Positions 1 through 7,707 are shown, counted from the stretch's first letter. The stretch is 16,561 nucleotides of DNA from Thermoplasmata archaeon (GCA_021847855.1 JAJZOT010000006.1:1-16561), one strand, 5' to 3'. Notes: generated from the letters alone by a model not told the origin. Numbers and translations are program-made.

Positions 1-21
1 TTAGCAATTATCCCGCAATGA
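1..21 (+). CDS. Possible 3' tail of an upstream gene (partial)
   Basis: Frame 1 is open from the window edge and reads LAIIPQ before a TGA at 19-21. This TGA would overlap the ATG of the next gene (18-20) in an ATGA arrangement, which is common in archaeal operons. No TATA element fits into the 17 bases before the HAD phosphatase, so that gene is probably read from an upstream promoter. Only six codons are visible, so this is an inference from the overlap alone. Confidence 0.35.
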   Translation, partial: LAIIPQ

Positions 22-686
22 TAAAGCTTGCCCTGCTCGATGTAGACGGGACACTTACCGACAAGACAAGGCTCATATCGACGAAAGTGGTTGAGACAAT
101 AAGGGATGTTCAAAAATCCGGAACTCTTGTCAGCCTGGTGAGCGGGAACGTCATACCCGCAATGTACGCACTGAAGACTTTTGTGGGCATTAACGCTCCC
201 GTATTCGGTGAGAATGGAGGAGTAATGCTTGATGCGGACGTGGAAGTTTTTTTCTCAATGGAAAAACCGAAGAGATTCTTTGATGAGATTACCGGCAAGG
301 GCATGGCAGGCAACCTGATGACAAACCAGTGGAGGTTGTGCTCCATGGGATACTTTCCCAAAAACGGAAGCGAAGACGAAATAATATCTCTTTCCGGAAA
401 ACATGATCTGGAAATCGCTAACAGTGGTTTCTCGTGGCACATACTCAACAGGGGGCAGAACAAGGGTTACGCCCTGAATTACCTTCGTAAGAGATATTCC
501 CTGGATCTTGATGAGATACTCGTTGTCGGTGATTCCTTCAATGATATCCCTATGTTTCTTGACAAAGTGAAAAAAGCAGTTCCCGCAAATGCAGAATTAC
601 AGCTCAAGAAAAAAGCTGATTACGTGGCCTCCGTCCCGTACGGAGAAGGTGTAACCGAGATCCTGCAGAAAATTTCACGCTTTTAG
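18..686 (+). CDS. Phosphoglycolate phosphatase, archaeal HAD type
   Basis: HAD-superfamily hydrolase of 222 residues, matching the archaeal phosphoglycolate phosphatases related to Thermoplasma TA0175 (Cof-like, type II cap). It would dephosphorylate 2-phosphoglycolate or a similar small phosphoester in the cytoplasm. Visible motifs: DVDGT at residues 8-12, with nucleophile Asp8 and acid/base Asp10; motif II Ser42 in LVSGN; Lys149 in NKGYAL; motif IV GDSFND at 171-176, with Mg-binding Asp172 and Asp176. The cap domain lies between motifs II and III (about 80-145). All catalytic residues are present and the length is normal. The ATG at 18 probably overlaps the stop of an upstream gene, which suggests operon transcription. 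The last 12 bases overlap the end of the convergent dihydroorotase gene. The family is secure; the exact substrate is by analogy. Confidence 0.9.
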   Translation: MIKLALLDVDGTLTDKTRLISTKVVETIRDVQKSGTLVSLVSGNVIPAMYALKTFVGINAPVFGENGGVMLDADVEVFFSMEKPKRFFDEITGKGMAGNLMTNQWRLCSMGYFPKNGSEDEIISLSGKHDLEIANSGFSWHILNRGQNKGYALNYLRKRYSLDLDEILVVGDSFNDIPMFLDKVKKAVPANAELQLKKKADYVASVPYGEGVTEILQKISRF

Positions 687-1931
687 GTCACCGACATGGG
701 AACCAAACCTGTCTTCGATTAATTCACTGTCTTCTATGACACATTCCCCGTGCATTGTAACGTTCTCAGGAAAAATGACGGGAAACCCGTGGAACGGTGA
801 AATCGGAACCTTTGAGTGAAGCTTTTCCTGGTTTAATCTTTTAATGGAACTGAAGCGTACGCTGAAGAAATCCGCATAGTATCCTATCTGTATCTTCCCC
901 TTCTTTATCCCCATAAGTTCAGAAGGATTCTTTATTGCCGTATCGTATAGAATCCTGGTGTCAAGAACTTTATTCTGGATGAGCGCAAGCATGAGTGGAA
1001 TTCTTGTTTCCACCCCGATAATGCCTGACTGAGCCTGGTAAAACTCTTCTTTTTCGCGTTCCGTGTGGGGAGCGTGATCTGATGACAGAAGGTTGAATTT
1101 TCCGTCAAGATAAGCCTGAAGGTTACGGTTCTGGGTACTTTTCTCCCTGAGGGGGGGATTGACCTTTCCCCATGAAGATGCTTCCGATTCGTCGTTCAGA
1201 AGGAGATGATGCGGGGTAACCTCGCGGCCGACGTCCTCACTCAAATGCGATATCGAATCCGGTGTGCTGATGTGCGCCATTACGGAGTGGTTCAGTTTAA
1301 GTTCCGAAATTCTCTTTGCCGAAGATAGTTCGCATTCCTCAGGCCTGGAGAGATTGTGTTCCCTCAGGTTGAAAACTTCTGCTTTCGCGTTTGATTGTAG
1401 GCATTCTGCATCTTCACCGTGGAATATCACCGGGACGTCGAGTTCGTTGATGCCCCGGATCGTTTTGTCCGGAACATCCGCCATCGGAACTGAATTGGTG
1501 CTCCCGCCAAGGAATATCTTTATTGCTGAACTGCGTTTATCGATAATCGAGAGGTTTTTGCCGTTGAACATCGAGTATAACCCGAAGTCACAGTACGATT
1601 TCCTCTTCGCCAGATTCAATTTGTCACCAAATGAGGAATAATCAAGGATCGGAGTTTTATTGTTAGGCATGTCATAAACGGTAGTTGTCCCGCCAAAAAG
1701 TGCAGAGACGGAACCTGTACTGAAATCCTCCTTGTCAGTCTCGCCTGGATCCCTGAAATGCACGTGGATATCCGTTCCGGAAGGAAAAATGGCACCTTCG
1801 AGATTTTTCTTCTGAGCACCCGTCAGGTTCTGTCCTATCTTTACTATGATTCCCCCAGATATTCCAAGTTCAAGGTATTTGAATTCATATTCGTAATAGA
1901 ATTTTCCTGTGAGGATGATGTCGTATTGCAT
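675..1931 (-). CDS. pyrC: Dihydroorotase
   Basis: Cyclic amidohydrolase of 418 residues, with the features of a class I dihydroorotase. It interconverts N-carbamoyl-L-aspartate and dihydroorotate, the third step of de novo pyrimidine synthesis, in the cytoplasm. The binuclear zinc site is complete: His56 and His58 in DIHVHFRDPG, the lysine to be carboxylated Lys138 in AIKIFLGG, His171 in VIFHGED, His220 in MAHIS and Asp285 in SSDHAPH. Allantoinase and hydantoinase are related, but HFRDPG and NPPLR point to dihydroorotase. The ATG at 1931 lies 9 bases after the queE stop, with GGAG just upstream of it, so the gene is probably co-transcribed with queE and translated by a Shine-Dalgarno start. 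The 3' end overlaps the convergent phosphatase gene by 12 bases. Confidence 0.95.
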   Translation of the reverse strand: MQYDIILTGKFYYEYEFKYLELGISGGIIVKIGQNLTGAQKKNLEGAIFPSGTDIHVHFRDPGETDKEDFSTGSVSALFGGTTTVYDMPNNKTPILDYSSFGDKLNLAKRKSYCDFGLYSMFNGKNLSIIDKRSSAIKIFLGGSTNSVPMADVPDKTIRGINELDVPVIFHGEDAECLQSNAKAEVFNLREHNLSRPEECELSSAKRISELKLNHSVMAHISTPDSISHLSEDVGREVTPHHLLLNDESEASSWGKVNPPLREKSTQNRNLQAYLDGKFNLLSSDHAPHTEREKEEFYQAQSGIIGVETRIPLMLALIQNKVLDTRILYDTAIKNPSELMGIKKGKIQIGYYADFFSVRFSSIKRLNQEKLHSKVPISPFHGFPVIFPENVTMHGECVIEDSELIEDRFGSHVGDLKA

Positions 1932-1940
1932 ATGGCTCCA

Positions 1941-2573
1941 CTAAACTCCCGGGATTTCTCCCCAGATCAGCTTGTGCAACTGCGGAAGAACCCTTACATT
2001 CAGATGTGATTCAAGAACCTTTTCCGCCAGCCATTTCAGGTCTGTTCCCCAGGCAGGCTGCAACACAACCCCGAACTTCATTTTCCCATTGCGGATGAAA
2101 TTGAGGGCATATGTGAGATCAACATGATCAGCCACTACAAACTTGATATAATCTCCTCGCCTGAGATAATCGAGATTGTTCCTGTACAGGCTCGCCTGTT
2201 CTCCTGATGAGGGAGTCTTTACATCCATGTCGATTGTAAGGTTGTCCAGTTCTGTATAATCCTTTAAGCTCAGTGACCCTCCAGTTTCAAGCAGAACTTT
2301 CCTTCCGGCACTTCCTGCACGTTCAATCAGCTCCACCGATTCCCTTTGAAGAAGAGGTTCACCACCGGTCAGGCAGATCCATTCCGCCGGACTCGCGTAA
2401 ATCTTTTCCATGATTTCGTCAAGTGTCATCTCATATCCGCCTGAAAATGTATATGTCGAATCACACCATCTGCATCTGAGGTTGCACCTGTTTGTTCTTA
2501 TAAATAGCATTGGGAGTCCGATCAGAGTGCCTTCTCCCTGAATGCTGTGAAAGATTTCAGTGATTCTCAACAA
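1941..2573 (-). CDS. queE: 7-carboxy-7-deazaguanine synthase (QueE)
   Basis: Radical SAM enzyme of 210 residues that turns 6-carboxy-tetrahydropterin into 7-carboxy-7-deazaguanine, on the way to preQ0 and, in archaea, archaeosine at tRNA position 15. The N-terminus has the QueE signature IFHSIQGEG (8-15). The iron-sulfur motif is C30-N-L-R-C34-R-W-C37 (CX3CX2C). LTGGEPLLQ follows as the SAM-binding GGEP motif. No ATG precedes these motifs. The gene begins at the first of two tandem TTG codons, at 2573, with an A/T-rich TATA element centred about 25 bases upstream, so the mRNA is probably leaderless. It heads a unit with pyrC. The other preQ0 genes (queC, queD) are not in the window. QueE members differ in cluster spacing; this one has the canonical form. 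Confidence 0.93.
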   Translation of the reverse strand: MLRITEIFHSIQGEGTLIGLPMLFIRTNRCNLRCRWCDSTYTFSGGYEMTLDEIMEKIYASPAEWICLTGGEPLLQRESVELIERAGSAGRKVLLETGGSLSLKDYTELDNLTIDMDVKTPSSGEQASLYRNNLDYLRRGDYIKFVVADHVDLTYALNFIRNGKMKFGVVLQPAWGTDLKWLAEKVLESHLNVRVLPQLHKLIWGEIPGV

Positions 2574-2593
2574 CGGTGAAGTGAGAAAATGGA

Positions 2594-2602
2594 TAAATTT
2601 TT
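2594..2602 (-). promoter_or_regulatory. TATA element for queE-pyrC
   Basis: On the minus strand this reads AAAAATTTA and is centred about 25 bases before the queE TTG start. That is the TATA-to-start spacing expected for a leaderless archaeal transcript. It supports the TTG start. Confidence 0.55.
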
Positions 2603-2619
2603 AACTGAACCTCCTGAAA

Positions 2620-2645
2620 CATAAATAGCTCCAAAACATTTTAAC
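2620..2645 (+). promoter_or_regulatory. TATA elements for the M24 peptidase gene
   Basis: Two A/T-rich elements lie here: ATAAATA at 2621-2627 and ATTTTAA near 2638-2644. The first would place transcription start near 2650, just before an in-frame TTG at 2656. The second would place it near 2667, just before the ATG at 2671. The region is shared with the divergent queE promoter. Confidence 0.45.
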
Positions 2646-2670
2646 GGCTTAGTAATTGTCAATTGATATT

Positions 2671-3750
2671 ATGAGTTTCAACAATATTTTCGACTATGCC
2701 AGGGAGACTGACGCTATACTGATATTGCAGGGAAATGAAAATTCAGTGGACAAGACGTTCTTTTATCTAACTGGAGTGGACGGAGGGTTATTTGAGGGGT
2801 CTGCACTAATTGTCAAGCCAGATGAGATCAAAATAATCACATCCACACTGGAAGAAGAAACCGCAAGAAAAACTGGCCTTGAGGTCATGATCGCCAATGG
2901 CAAGTCTGATTTCGAGAGGATAATAAAGGACGGCCTCAAGTCATCGAACGTTGTGGGGCTGAACTATTCATCGCTTACAATGGAACATTACAGGGAACTT
3001 ATGAGAATGATTCCCGATAAGGAGTTCATAGACGTATCCGGATCGATCATGGAATCAAGGAGAATGAAATCGCCGGAAGAGCTCCAAAGGATCAGGGAAG
3101 CTGCCAGAATAGGCAGTGAAGCTTTTGAGAACGTATCGCACAAACTGAAGGAAGGGATGACGGAGAGTGAACTGTCATCCCTGATAGCGTATGAGATGAT
3201 GAAACTCGGGGCTTCAGAACCCTCGTTCAGCACAATAGTTGCTTTCGGGGAGAACGCTTCAATGCCGCACTACTCTCCGGGTAACAGGAAACTGAAAAAA
3301 AATGAATTTGTGCTGATCGATTTCGGTGCAAGATACAGGAGATACTGCTCCGACATAACAAGAACCGTTGTCTTTGGAAGGGCGAACGACGAACAGCGTG
3401 AGATGTACAATATTGTGCTCAAGGCACAGGCAGAGGGCATGAAGAAGATACGGGAAAATGTCAACGGAAAGGATGTTGATCTCGCTGCCAGAAAGGTCAT
3501 TGACGACTCAAAATATAAGGGTAGATTCATACACTCACTGGGACATGGCCTTGGCATGGATGTACACGATCATCCTGCACTTTCTGCGAACCTTGATTTC
3601 CCACTGAAGGAAAATATGGTTGTTACGGTTGAGCCTGGAATCTACCTACCCAAAGTAGGTGGAGTCAGAATCGAGGATGACGTAATCGTGAAGAAAGACG
3701 GATATGAGCTTATAAGTACCGCCCCTAGGGAACTACTGGAAATCTCGTGA
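2671..3750 (+). CDS. M24-family metallopeptidase, Xaa-Pro dipeptidase type
   Basis: Cytoplasmic peptidase of 359 residues in the pita-bread (M24) fold. It probably hydrolyses Xaa-Pro dipeptides or removes N-terminal residues before proline. An N-terminal creatinase-like domain (about 1-130) precedes the catalytic domain. All five metal ligands are visible, numbered from this ATG: Asp217 in IDFGA, Asp228 in SDITRT, His292 in GHGLG, Glu321 in VEPGIY and Glu335 in RIED. The length is typical of archaeal PepQ proteins. An in-frame TTG at 2656 would add five residues; I chose the ATG because MSFNNIFDYA is a sufficient N-terminus, but the promoter leaves both possible. The stop codon overlaps the priL start, so the two genes form an operon. 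Specificity as dipeptidase or aminopeptidase cannot be decided from sequence. Confidence 0.9.
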   Translation: MSFNNIFDYARETDAILILQGNENSVDKTFFYLTGVDGGLFEGSALIVKPDEIKIITSTLEEETARKTGLEVMIANGKSDFERIIKDGLKSSNVVGLNYSSLTMEHYRELMRMIPDKEFIDVSGSIMESRRMKSPEELQRIREAARIGSEAFENVSHKLKEGMTESELSSLIAYEMMKLGASEPSFSTIVAFGENASMPHYSPGNRKLKKNEFVLIDFGARYRRYCSDITRTVVFGRANDEQREMYNIVLKAQAEGMKKIRENVNGKDVDLAARKVIDDSKYKGRFIHSLGHGLGMDVHDHPALSANLDFPLKENMVVTVEPGIYLPKVGGVRIEDDVIVKKDGYELISTAPRELLEIS

Positions 3751-4781
3751 TGATATCTCAGACTGGAAACCCGTACCTAGATGTTGACAGGGATCGCATC
3801 GATATCCTGCTCAGTTCAAACGATCCGGATAGCGGTCGCTTAAGGAGGATCGCAATGCGGCTTATCATCGAGGCAATGGATGATACCGAAAACAGGGAAG
3901 TTACTGCGATCAATGATCTGGGAAGCCTGCCGCTTTCCCTGTGGATTCTAAAATATATAGACGAACCGCTTCTGACTTCAAGGGCCATAAATCATTCCCG
4001 TGACCTCCTGGAGAGGTTTCTCACTTCTGAACGCTTACACGCGGAGGATGTGCCGGATTATGCCAGAAGATACGGAGTTGAAATGGAATTCTCCGATGAA
4101 GATGATCTTTTCAGGATTCCACTGGGCACCTTTGTCATGCACACTTCGAGGTTGAGCGGATACAGGTATAGGCTCGTTTATCAGAGCATTCACCATGGAA
4201 TCGTCTACACAGACAGGGAATCTGCCGTCAAAGTTATCAGGGAGGCTTTTGTCAGGAAGGCGTTTGAGGCTTATGCCACCATAGACAAAGAAGATACTGC
4301 AAAATTTCTGTATCCCCTTTCAGATAATATTCAGGAAATTGTCGAGAAGCTGAAAAACTCTGGAATAAAGAAAGACATTGATCTTGGAGAGGTTGATTTC
4401 ACGATTTTTCCGCCATGCATCAAGGAATATATATCACAGATGAGGGATGGAGTTAATCTTCCGCACATGGCAAGATTCACCATGGTAAGTTTCCTGCACA
4501 AGATCGGCATGGACAATGACGGTATCATAGGGCTGTTCAAAACCGCTCCAGACTTTAACGAACGTCTGACCACATATCAGGTGAACCACGTTACTGGTGG
4601 AATTTCAAGCACGGAGTATTCTCCGCCGAAGTGTTCTGTACTCCAGTCGAACCACCTTTGCTACAAGGGCGATGATCCTATCTGCAACAAGGACTGGCTA
4701 AAACATCCTTTGCAATATTATACTTATAAAAAATGGAAAAAGTCACCCAAGCCGCCGCTCGATAAGCTTAAGAAGGGTTGA
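3750..4781 (+). CDS. priL: DNA primase large subunit PriL
   Basis: Archaeal/eukaryotic-type primase large subunit of 343 residues. It partners the catalytic PriS in RNA/DNA primer synthesis at the replication fork. The C-terminal half carries the PriL iron-sulfur domain: CIKEYISQMRDG with Cys223, then LPHMARFTMVSFLHKIGM, TYQVNHV, and Cys295, Cys304 and Cys312 before the W..HPLQYY segment. All four cluster cysteines are present. The ATG at 3750 overlaps the peptidase stop (TGATG); a GTG one codon earlier is an alternative start. The overlap implies translational coupling. The basic tail (KKWKKSPKPP) lies in the 39 bases shared with the convergent srp19 gene. PriS is not in the window. Confidence 0.93.
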   Translation: MISQTGNPYLDVDRDRIDILLSSNDPDSGRLRRIAMRLIIEAMDDTENREVTAINDLGSLPLSLWILKYIDEPLLTSRAINHSRDLLERFLTSERLHAEDVPDYARRYGVEMEFSDEDDLFRIPLGTFVMHTSRLSGYRYRLVYQSIHHGIVYTDRESAVKVIREAFVRKAFEAYATIDKEDTAKFLYPLSDNIQEIVEKLKNSGIKKDIDLGEVDFTIFPPCIKEYISQMRDGVNLPHMARFTMVSFLHKIGMDNDGIIGLFKTAPDFNERLTTYQVNHVTGGISSTEYSPPKCSVLQSNHLCYKGDDPICNKDWLKHPLQYYTYKKWKKSPKPPLDKLKKG

Positions 4782-4997
4782 TTTCTTGACGTTGGCCTCT
4801 ATAACATAAATTTTACTTTTCTCCCATGGAATTCTTGGATAAGCTCCTTCTCTGACTTCGAAGTGGAAATTGAGAGACCTCAGAATCTCTTCAAGTTTGT
4901 TGTCAGAAAAATTCCTAGCAGGCCCTATGGGGATTCGTCTACCCATGGATTTTGAAATTTTGGGATTAAAATATTGTGAAAATAGCGTAAGAGTCAT
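4743..4997 (-). CDS. srp19: Signal recognition particle protein SRP19
   Basis: A protein of 84 residues with the SRP19 signature. YFNPKISKSMGRRIP (9-23) matches the conserved Y-x-[DN]-P…S…GRR-[IV]-P core that binds the 7S RNA tetraloops, followed by a short alpha/beta domain (YPRIPWEKSKIYVIEAN) and a basic C-terminus. SRP19 prepares 7S RNA for SRP54 binding in membrane targeting. It is slightly short for the family (about 90-100 residues) but keeps the core. Its ATG overlaps the rps8e stop in an ATGA junction, so translation is probably coupled. Its last 39 bases are antisense to the end of priL. Confidence 0.88.
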   Translation of the reverse strand: MTLTLFSQYFNPKISKSMGRRIPIGPARNFSDNKLEEILRSLNFHFEVREGAYPRIPWEKSKIYVIEANVKKSTLLKLIERRLG

Positions 4998-5371
4998 AGC
5001 AAAACTGCGTTGACTATTCCGTCCTGTCCAGGTCTTGACGTAATCCTCGCCTCGCCCAGTTCCGTGAGTATGACTGTGCCTTTTGACATAATGTTTCTCT
5101 GGACGTGGTGAGGGTTGGCCGGGTTTTCCTTAACAGTCTGAATCTTCACTTTCTTCGTAATTTTCTCACCGGGGACGTAGACATTTGCAGATTCTGCCCT
5201 CATCAAAACCGCTTTTTTGGTTCCGCCCATTATTCTCATAACTTTTCTGGCCTCGGGACCAATTCTTGTAAGTGTGGGCTCTCTGCCGAGTTCGAATCTC
5301 TTCTTTGTACGTGAGGCTTTAAGTTTTCCTCCCGTAAATTTCTTTCTGGATTTTCCCTGAAATATTGTCAT
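4994..5371 (-). CDS. rps8e: 30S ribosomal protein S8e
   Basis: Small-subunit ribosomal protein of 125 residues, specific to archaea and eukaryotes and normal in length for archaeal S8e. The diagnostic N-terminus QGKSRKKFTGGKLKASRTKKRFELGREP (5-32) is present, as is the conserved RGG-type stretch in the form RIMGGTKKAVLMRAESANVYV. The protein is strongly basic. GTGAT lies six bases before the ATG and can act as a Shine-Dalgarno site. An A/T-rich element near 5400-5409 can serve as TATA. It is the first gene of the rps8e-srp19 pair. Confidence 0.95.
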   Translation of the reverse strand: MTIFQGKSRKKFTGGKLKASRTKKRFELGREPTLTRIGPEARKVMRIMGGTKKAVLMRAESANVYVPGEKITKKVKIQTVKENPANPHHVQRNIMSKGTVILTELGEARITSRPGQDGIVNAVLL

Positions 5372-5448
5372 TTCAACATCACTAATTCTGTAGTGCCTAA
5401 CTTAATTAGCCAGCTAGTCTGTATTTAATTGATGGATATATAGTTTCA

Positions 5449-6027
5449 TCATGGATCGCCGTTTAACAGATCATCAATGTGGTCTTTGAACCAGTATCGG
5501 CTTTCAACTCCAGATATGATTACAGAAGAGTTTCCGGGCTTCATTTTCCTGATATTATCCACGATATTGCTGTGCCTGTCTTCCCAGAAACCTTTTTCCA
5601 GATCATAAAACACCGAAGAAAACAGTTTATGTTTTGCCCTGAAAAGTGAATCGGTAACTTCGGAATTAACTGTTTCTGGCCCTTTCCAGTAATGTGCCAG
5701 ATAGTTGAATATTGTATTATCAATTAGATCAAGCATGTTTTTCTTTATAGCAAGTTCCGGGGTGTTAACGTTTTCAGCGGAGAACTTCTTTCTGAATTCC
5801 TCATATATCGTAATATCCAGACCAACCGGGATCAATGGGACATTTATCACCGCCTGGAATTTCTCAAAGAATCTGGATATCTTGAATTCCTTTACGAAGT
5901 CCTTCTTTGTCACTTCCGCCAGAAAAACTTTGTCCGGTGCACATTCTCTGATTATCTCAATAAGCACGTCGTCGTTATAACCATGTATCGATGTTCCGAG
6001 GCTAGAGACGGACGAAAAAATCTCCAT
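5449..6027 (-). CDS. Uncharacterised protein resembling the TraB/ChaN superfamily
   Basis: A soluble protein of 192 residues that I cannot name with certainty. The N-terminal region LGTSIHGYND…IREC-APDKVFLAEV (10-40) has the layout GT-x-H…PD-x-V-x-x-E seen in TraB/PrgY/ChaN-like proteins, and NVPLIPVGLD follows where that fold has its next strand. Near the C-terminus, FWEDRHSNIVDNIRK…SSVIISGVES resembles the family's R-x3-[MI]-x2-I…V-x-V-x-G segment, but the usual GxH end is replaced by GVESRYW. No signal peptide or membrane segment is seen. Start: the ATG at 6027 lies about 23 bases from a TATA-like TTTATGA; a TTG at 6036 would add three residues but sits too close to it. The gene is monocistronic, divergent from the NRAMP gene and 77 bases upstream of rps8e. 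Confidence 0.7.
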   Translation of the reverse strand: MEIFSSVSSLGTSIHGYNDDVLIEIIRECAPDKVFLAEVTKKDFVKEFKISRFFEKFQAVINVPLIPVGLDITIYEEFRKKFSAENVNTPELAIKKNMLDLIDNTIFNYLAHYWKGPETVNSEVTDSLFRAKHKLFSSVFYDLEKGFWEDRHSNIVDNIRKMKPGNSSVIISGVESRYWFKDHIDDLLNGDP

Positions 6028-6040
6028 AATATTCAATTAT

Positions 6041-6053
6041 GGTTTCATAAACC
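6041..6053 (-). promoter_or_regulatory. TATA-like element inside a short inverted repeat
   Basis: The sequence GGTTT-CAT-AAACC has complementary five-base arms around three bases. On the minus strand its centre gives TTTATGA, about 23 bases before the ATG at 6027. It may be the promoter of the TraB-like gene, and the symmetry might mark a regulator site. The evidence is weak. Confidence 0.3.
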
Positions 6054-6305
6054 TTAACACTTCCGATCAGAGAATCCCGTGATGCATTTTGCATTTCCTC
6101 ATACGAATAATAGACAGTGTAGAGGTTATCCCCCTATTTTGGAAGCAACAAACCTTGCAGGAAGTATGAAATAACATTTCAGACCGGCTCTCAAAAAGGG
6201 AATTCTGCTTATTCACTAAGCGTGAAGTCCGTCTGAAGCATCATTCGCCATGCCAGACAAGCCATCATACAATAACGTCTATTCCATATTAGTTGAAAGA
6301 ATTAT
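6054..6305. other. Intergenic region without a recognisable gene
   Basis: About 250 bases between two divergent genes. A 30-codon ATG frame (6082-6174, +) has no promoter or ribosome site and no recognisable product. No tRNA, repeat family or transposase remnant was recognised. The right edge holds the metalloregulator-type palindrome listed separately. Confidence 0.4.
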
Positions 6306-6319
6306 TTAGGTTAACCTAA
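6306..6319. promoter_or_regulatory. Perfect 14-bp palindrome, probable DtxR/IdeR/MntR-type operator
   Basis: TTAGGTTAACCTAA is identical to its reverse complement. It lies 41 bases before the start codon of the NRAMP-family transporter. Its arms (TTAGGTT / AACCTAA) are those of the well-known iron boxes bound by DtxR/IdeR repressors, but the bacterial consensus is 19 bp and this site is shorter in the middle. A weak TATA candidate (CTTAAAC, about 6323-6329) directly follows, so a bound repressor could block TBP/TFB. Function is inferred from motif plus neighbour. Confidence 0.65.
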
Positions 6320-6360
6320 TCACTTAAACTGACGTGGTGTAAATTACGCACTCAGAAAAA

Positions 6361-7578
6361 TTGAGCAGCAATCATTCTTGGTTTTCCTATTTCAAAGCCT
6401 TCGGTCCTGCTTGGATCGTGATGATTGCTGATGTCGATGTTGCCAGCATAATTACCGGACTGCAGTCAGGTTCATCTTTTGGCTACAGACTCGTTTTCAT
6501 AGAGCTTATCCTCATAGCCCCGCTGGCTACGATTCAGTACGCCTCAGGGGCGCTCGGCATTGTAACCGGACATGGCATAGGAGAAGCCGTAAGATTGCAC
6601 TGGGGGAAGAAATATTCATCGGTGGCAGCATTGCCAATGGCTACCATAGACTTCATGACTTACGTTGCTGAATATGCCGGAATTGGAATCGGTTTCGCAC
6701 TCATTGGAATATCTCCGGTTATAGGCATCTTCATTGCATTCGTTCTCCATAATGTAATGGTCATAACAGGCGGTTACAGGCACATAGAATCTATTTTGCT
6801 GCTGATTACTGTTGTGCTGATCCTTGCAATAATTGCTGCAGTTTTATTTTCGACTCCGAACCTTACATCTATCCTGTTCATTGGCATGAATCCACTACAA
6901 CCATACGGAAACCGTGACTACCAGTATCTTATGGCGGCAAATATAGGGGCAGTAATTATGCCTTGGATGCTGTTTTACCAGGCGGGAGCAGCCGTCGAGA
7001 AGAAGATACAGAAAACATCATTGAGATTCCACAGAAATGAAACCTTGTTGGGTGCCGTTGTGAGTGAGATTCTGATGGCGGCAATAGTGCTGGCAGGGAT
7101 GAAGATAAACATGGCAAGTATCCTTACGCCCGGAGACCTCGCTTCATTGTTGGCTGCTCTTGGTCCGGCAGGCACATATATAATGTCTGTCGGTCTGATC
7201 TCAGCAGGCTTCCTAGCGCTGATCGTTGCCTCTCTCGGTTCAGCATGGGGCGTCGCCGAGGTTCTAAACTGGAGCAGGAGACTTGATTCTAAATTTTCGG
7301 AACAGAAGAAATTTTACACGCTATTCATAATGGAAAGCTTTCCAGCGGCGATAACGGGACTCCTAATAACAGGCAACCTCGTTTCGGCCATTCTCAATCT
7401 CATGGTAGTATACGTTGTTGTGCTGCTTCCAATAGGCGTGATGCTGGGACTTCTCGTTTCCGATGTGAGGGTTATGGGTGCTGAAAAATTTTCACTAAGT
7501 TCTAAAATCTTATACTGGGCAATGCTTGTTGCGGTTGAGGCGGGTGGTTTTGTGGGACTGTTGTCAATTTTCCAGTGA
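6361..7578 (+). CDS. Divergent NRAMP-family metal-ion transporter
   Basis: Integral membrane protein of 405 residues with about 11 helices, in the NRAMP (MntH/Nramp) divalent-metal family. GPAWIVMIADVDVAS…GSSFGYRL (15-44) aligns with the TM1 region GPGF…DPGN…GSAFGY, and LGIVTGHGIGEAVR with the following LGIVTG. The TM1 metal motif DPGN is DVAS here (Asp26 kept, Asn to Ser29). TM6 reads GAVIMPW (Met200 kept; the usual His of MPH is Trp202). The TM3 DLAE motif is YVAE, keeping Glu104. So the core metal Asp and Met remain but other positions differ, and substrate or proton coupling may differ. The start is a TTG; the first ATG would cut into TM1, and an in-frame stop at 6340 excludes a longer form. 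The upstream palindrome suggests metal-dependent repression. Confidence 0.85.
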   Translation: MSSNHSWFSYFKAFGPAWIVMIADVDVASIITGLQSGSSFGYRLVFIELILIAPLATIQYASGALGIVTGHGIGEAVRLHWGKKYSSVAALPMATIDFMTYVAEYAGIGIGFALIGISPVIGIFIAFVLHNVMVITGGYRHIESILLLITVVLILAIIAAVLFSTPNLTSILFIGMNPLQPYGNRDYQYLMAANIGAVIMPWMLFYQAGAAVEKKIQKTSLRFHRNETLLGAVVSEILMAAIVLAGMKINMASILTPGDLASLLAALGPAGTYIMSVGLISAGFLALIVASLGSAWGVAEVLNWSRRLDSKFSEQKKFYTLFIMESFPAAITGLLITGNLVSAILNLMVVYVVVLLPIGVMLGLLVSDVRVMGAEKFSLSSKILYWAMLVAVEAGGFVGLLSIFQ

Positions 7579-7665
7579 AGTCCCTTCAGGCAGTTGACAC
7601 CACTATTGGATGTCTCATCCTTGCGCCCATACTGGGTCCTAGCGCTATATTGAGGAGCGATTTGA

Positions 7666-7675
7666 CTTTATATTA
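7666..7675 (+). promoter_or_regulatory. TATA element for the small membrane protein gene
   Basis: CTTTATATTA is centred about 38 bases before the ATG at 7708 and would start transcription near 7697. The ATG at 7675 lies within the element, which argues against that ATG as the real start. Confidence 0.45.
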
Positions 7676-7707
7676 TGGACCCATATATGGCTCTGAGAGG
7701 TATCTCA

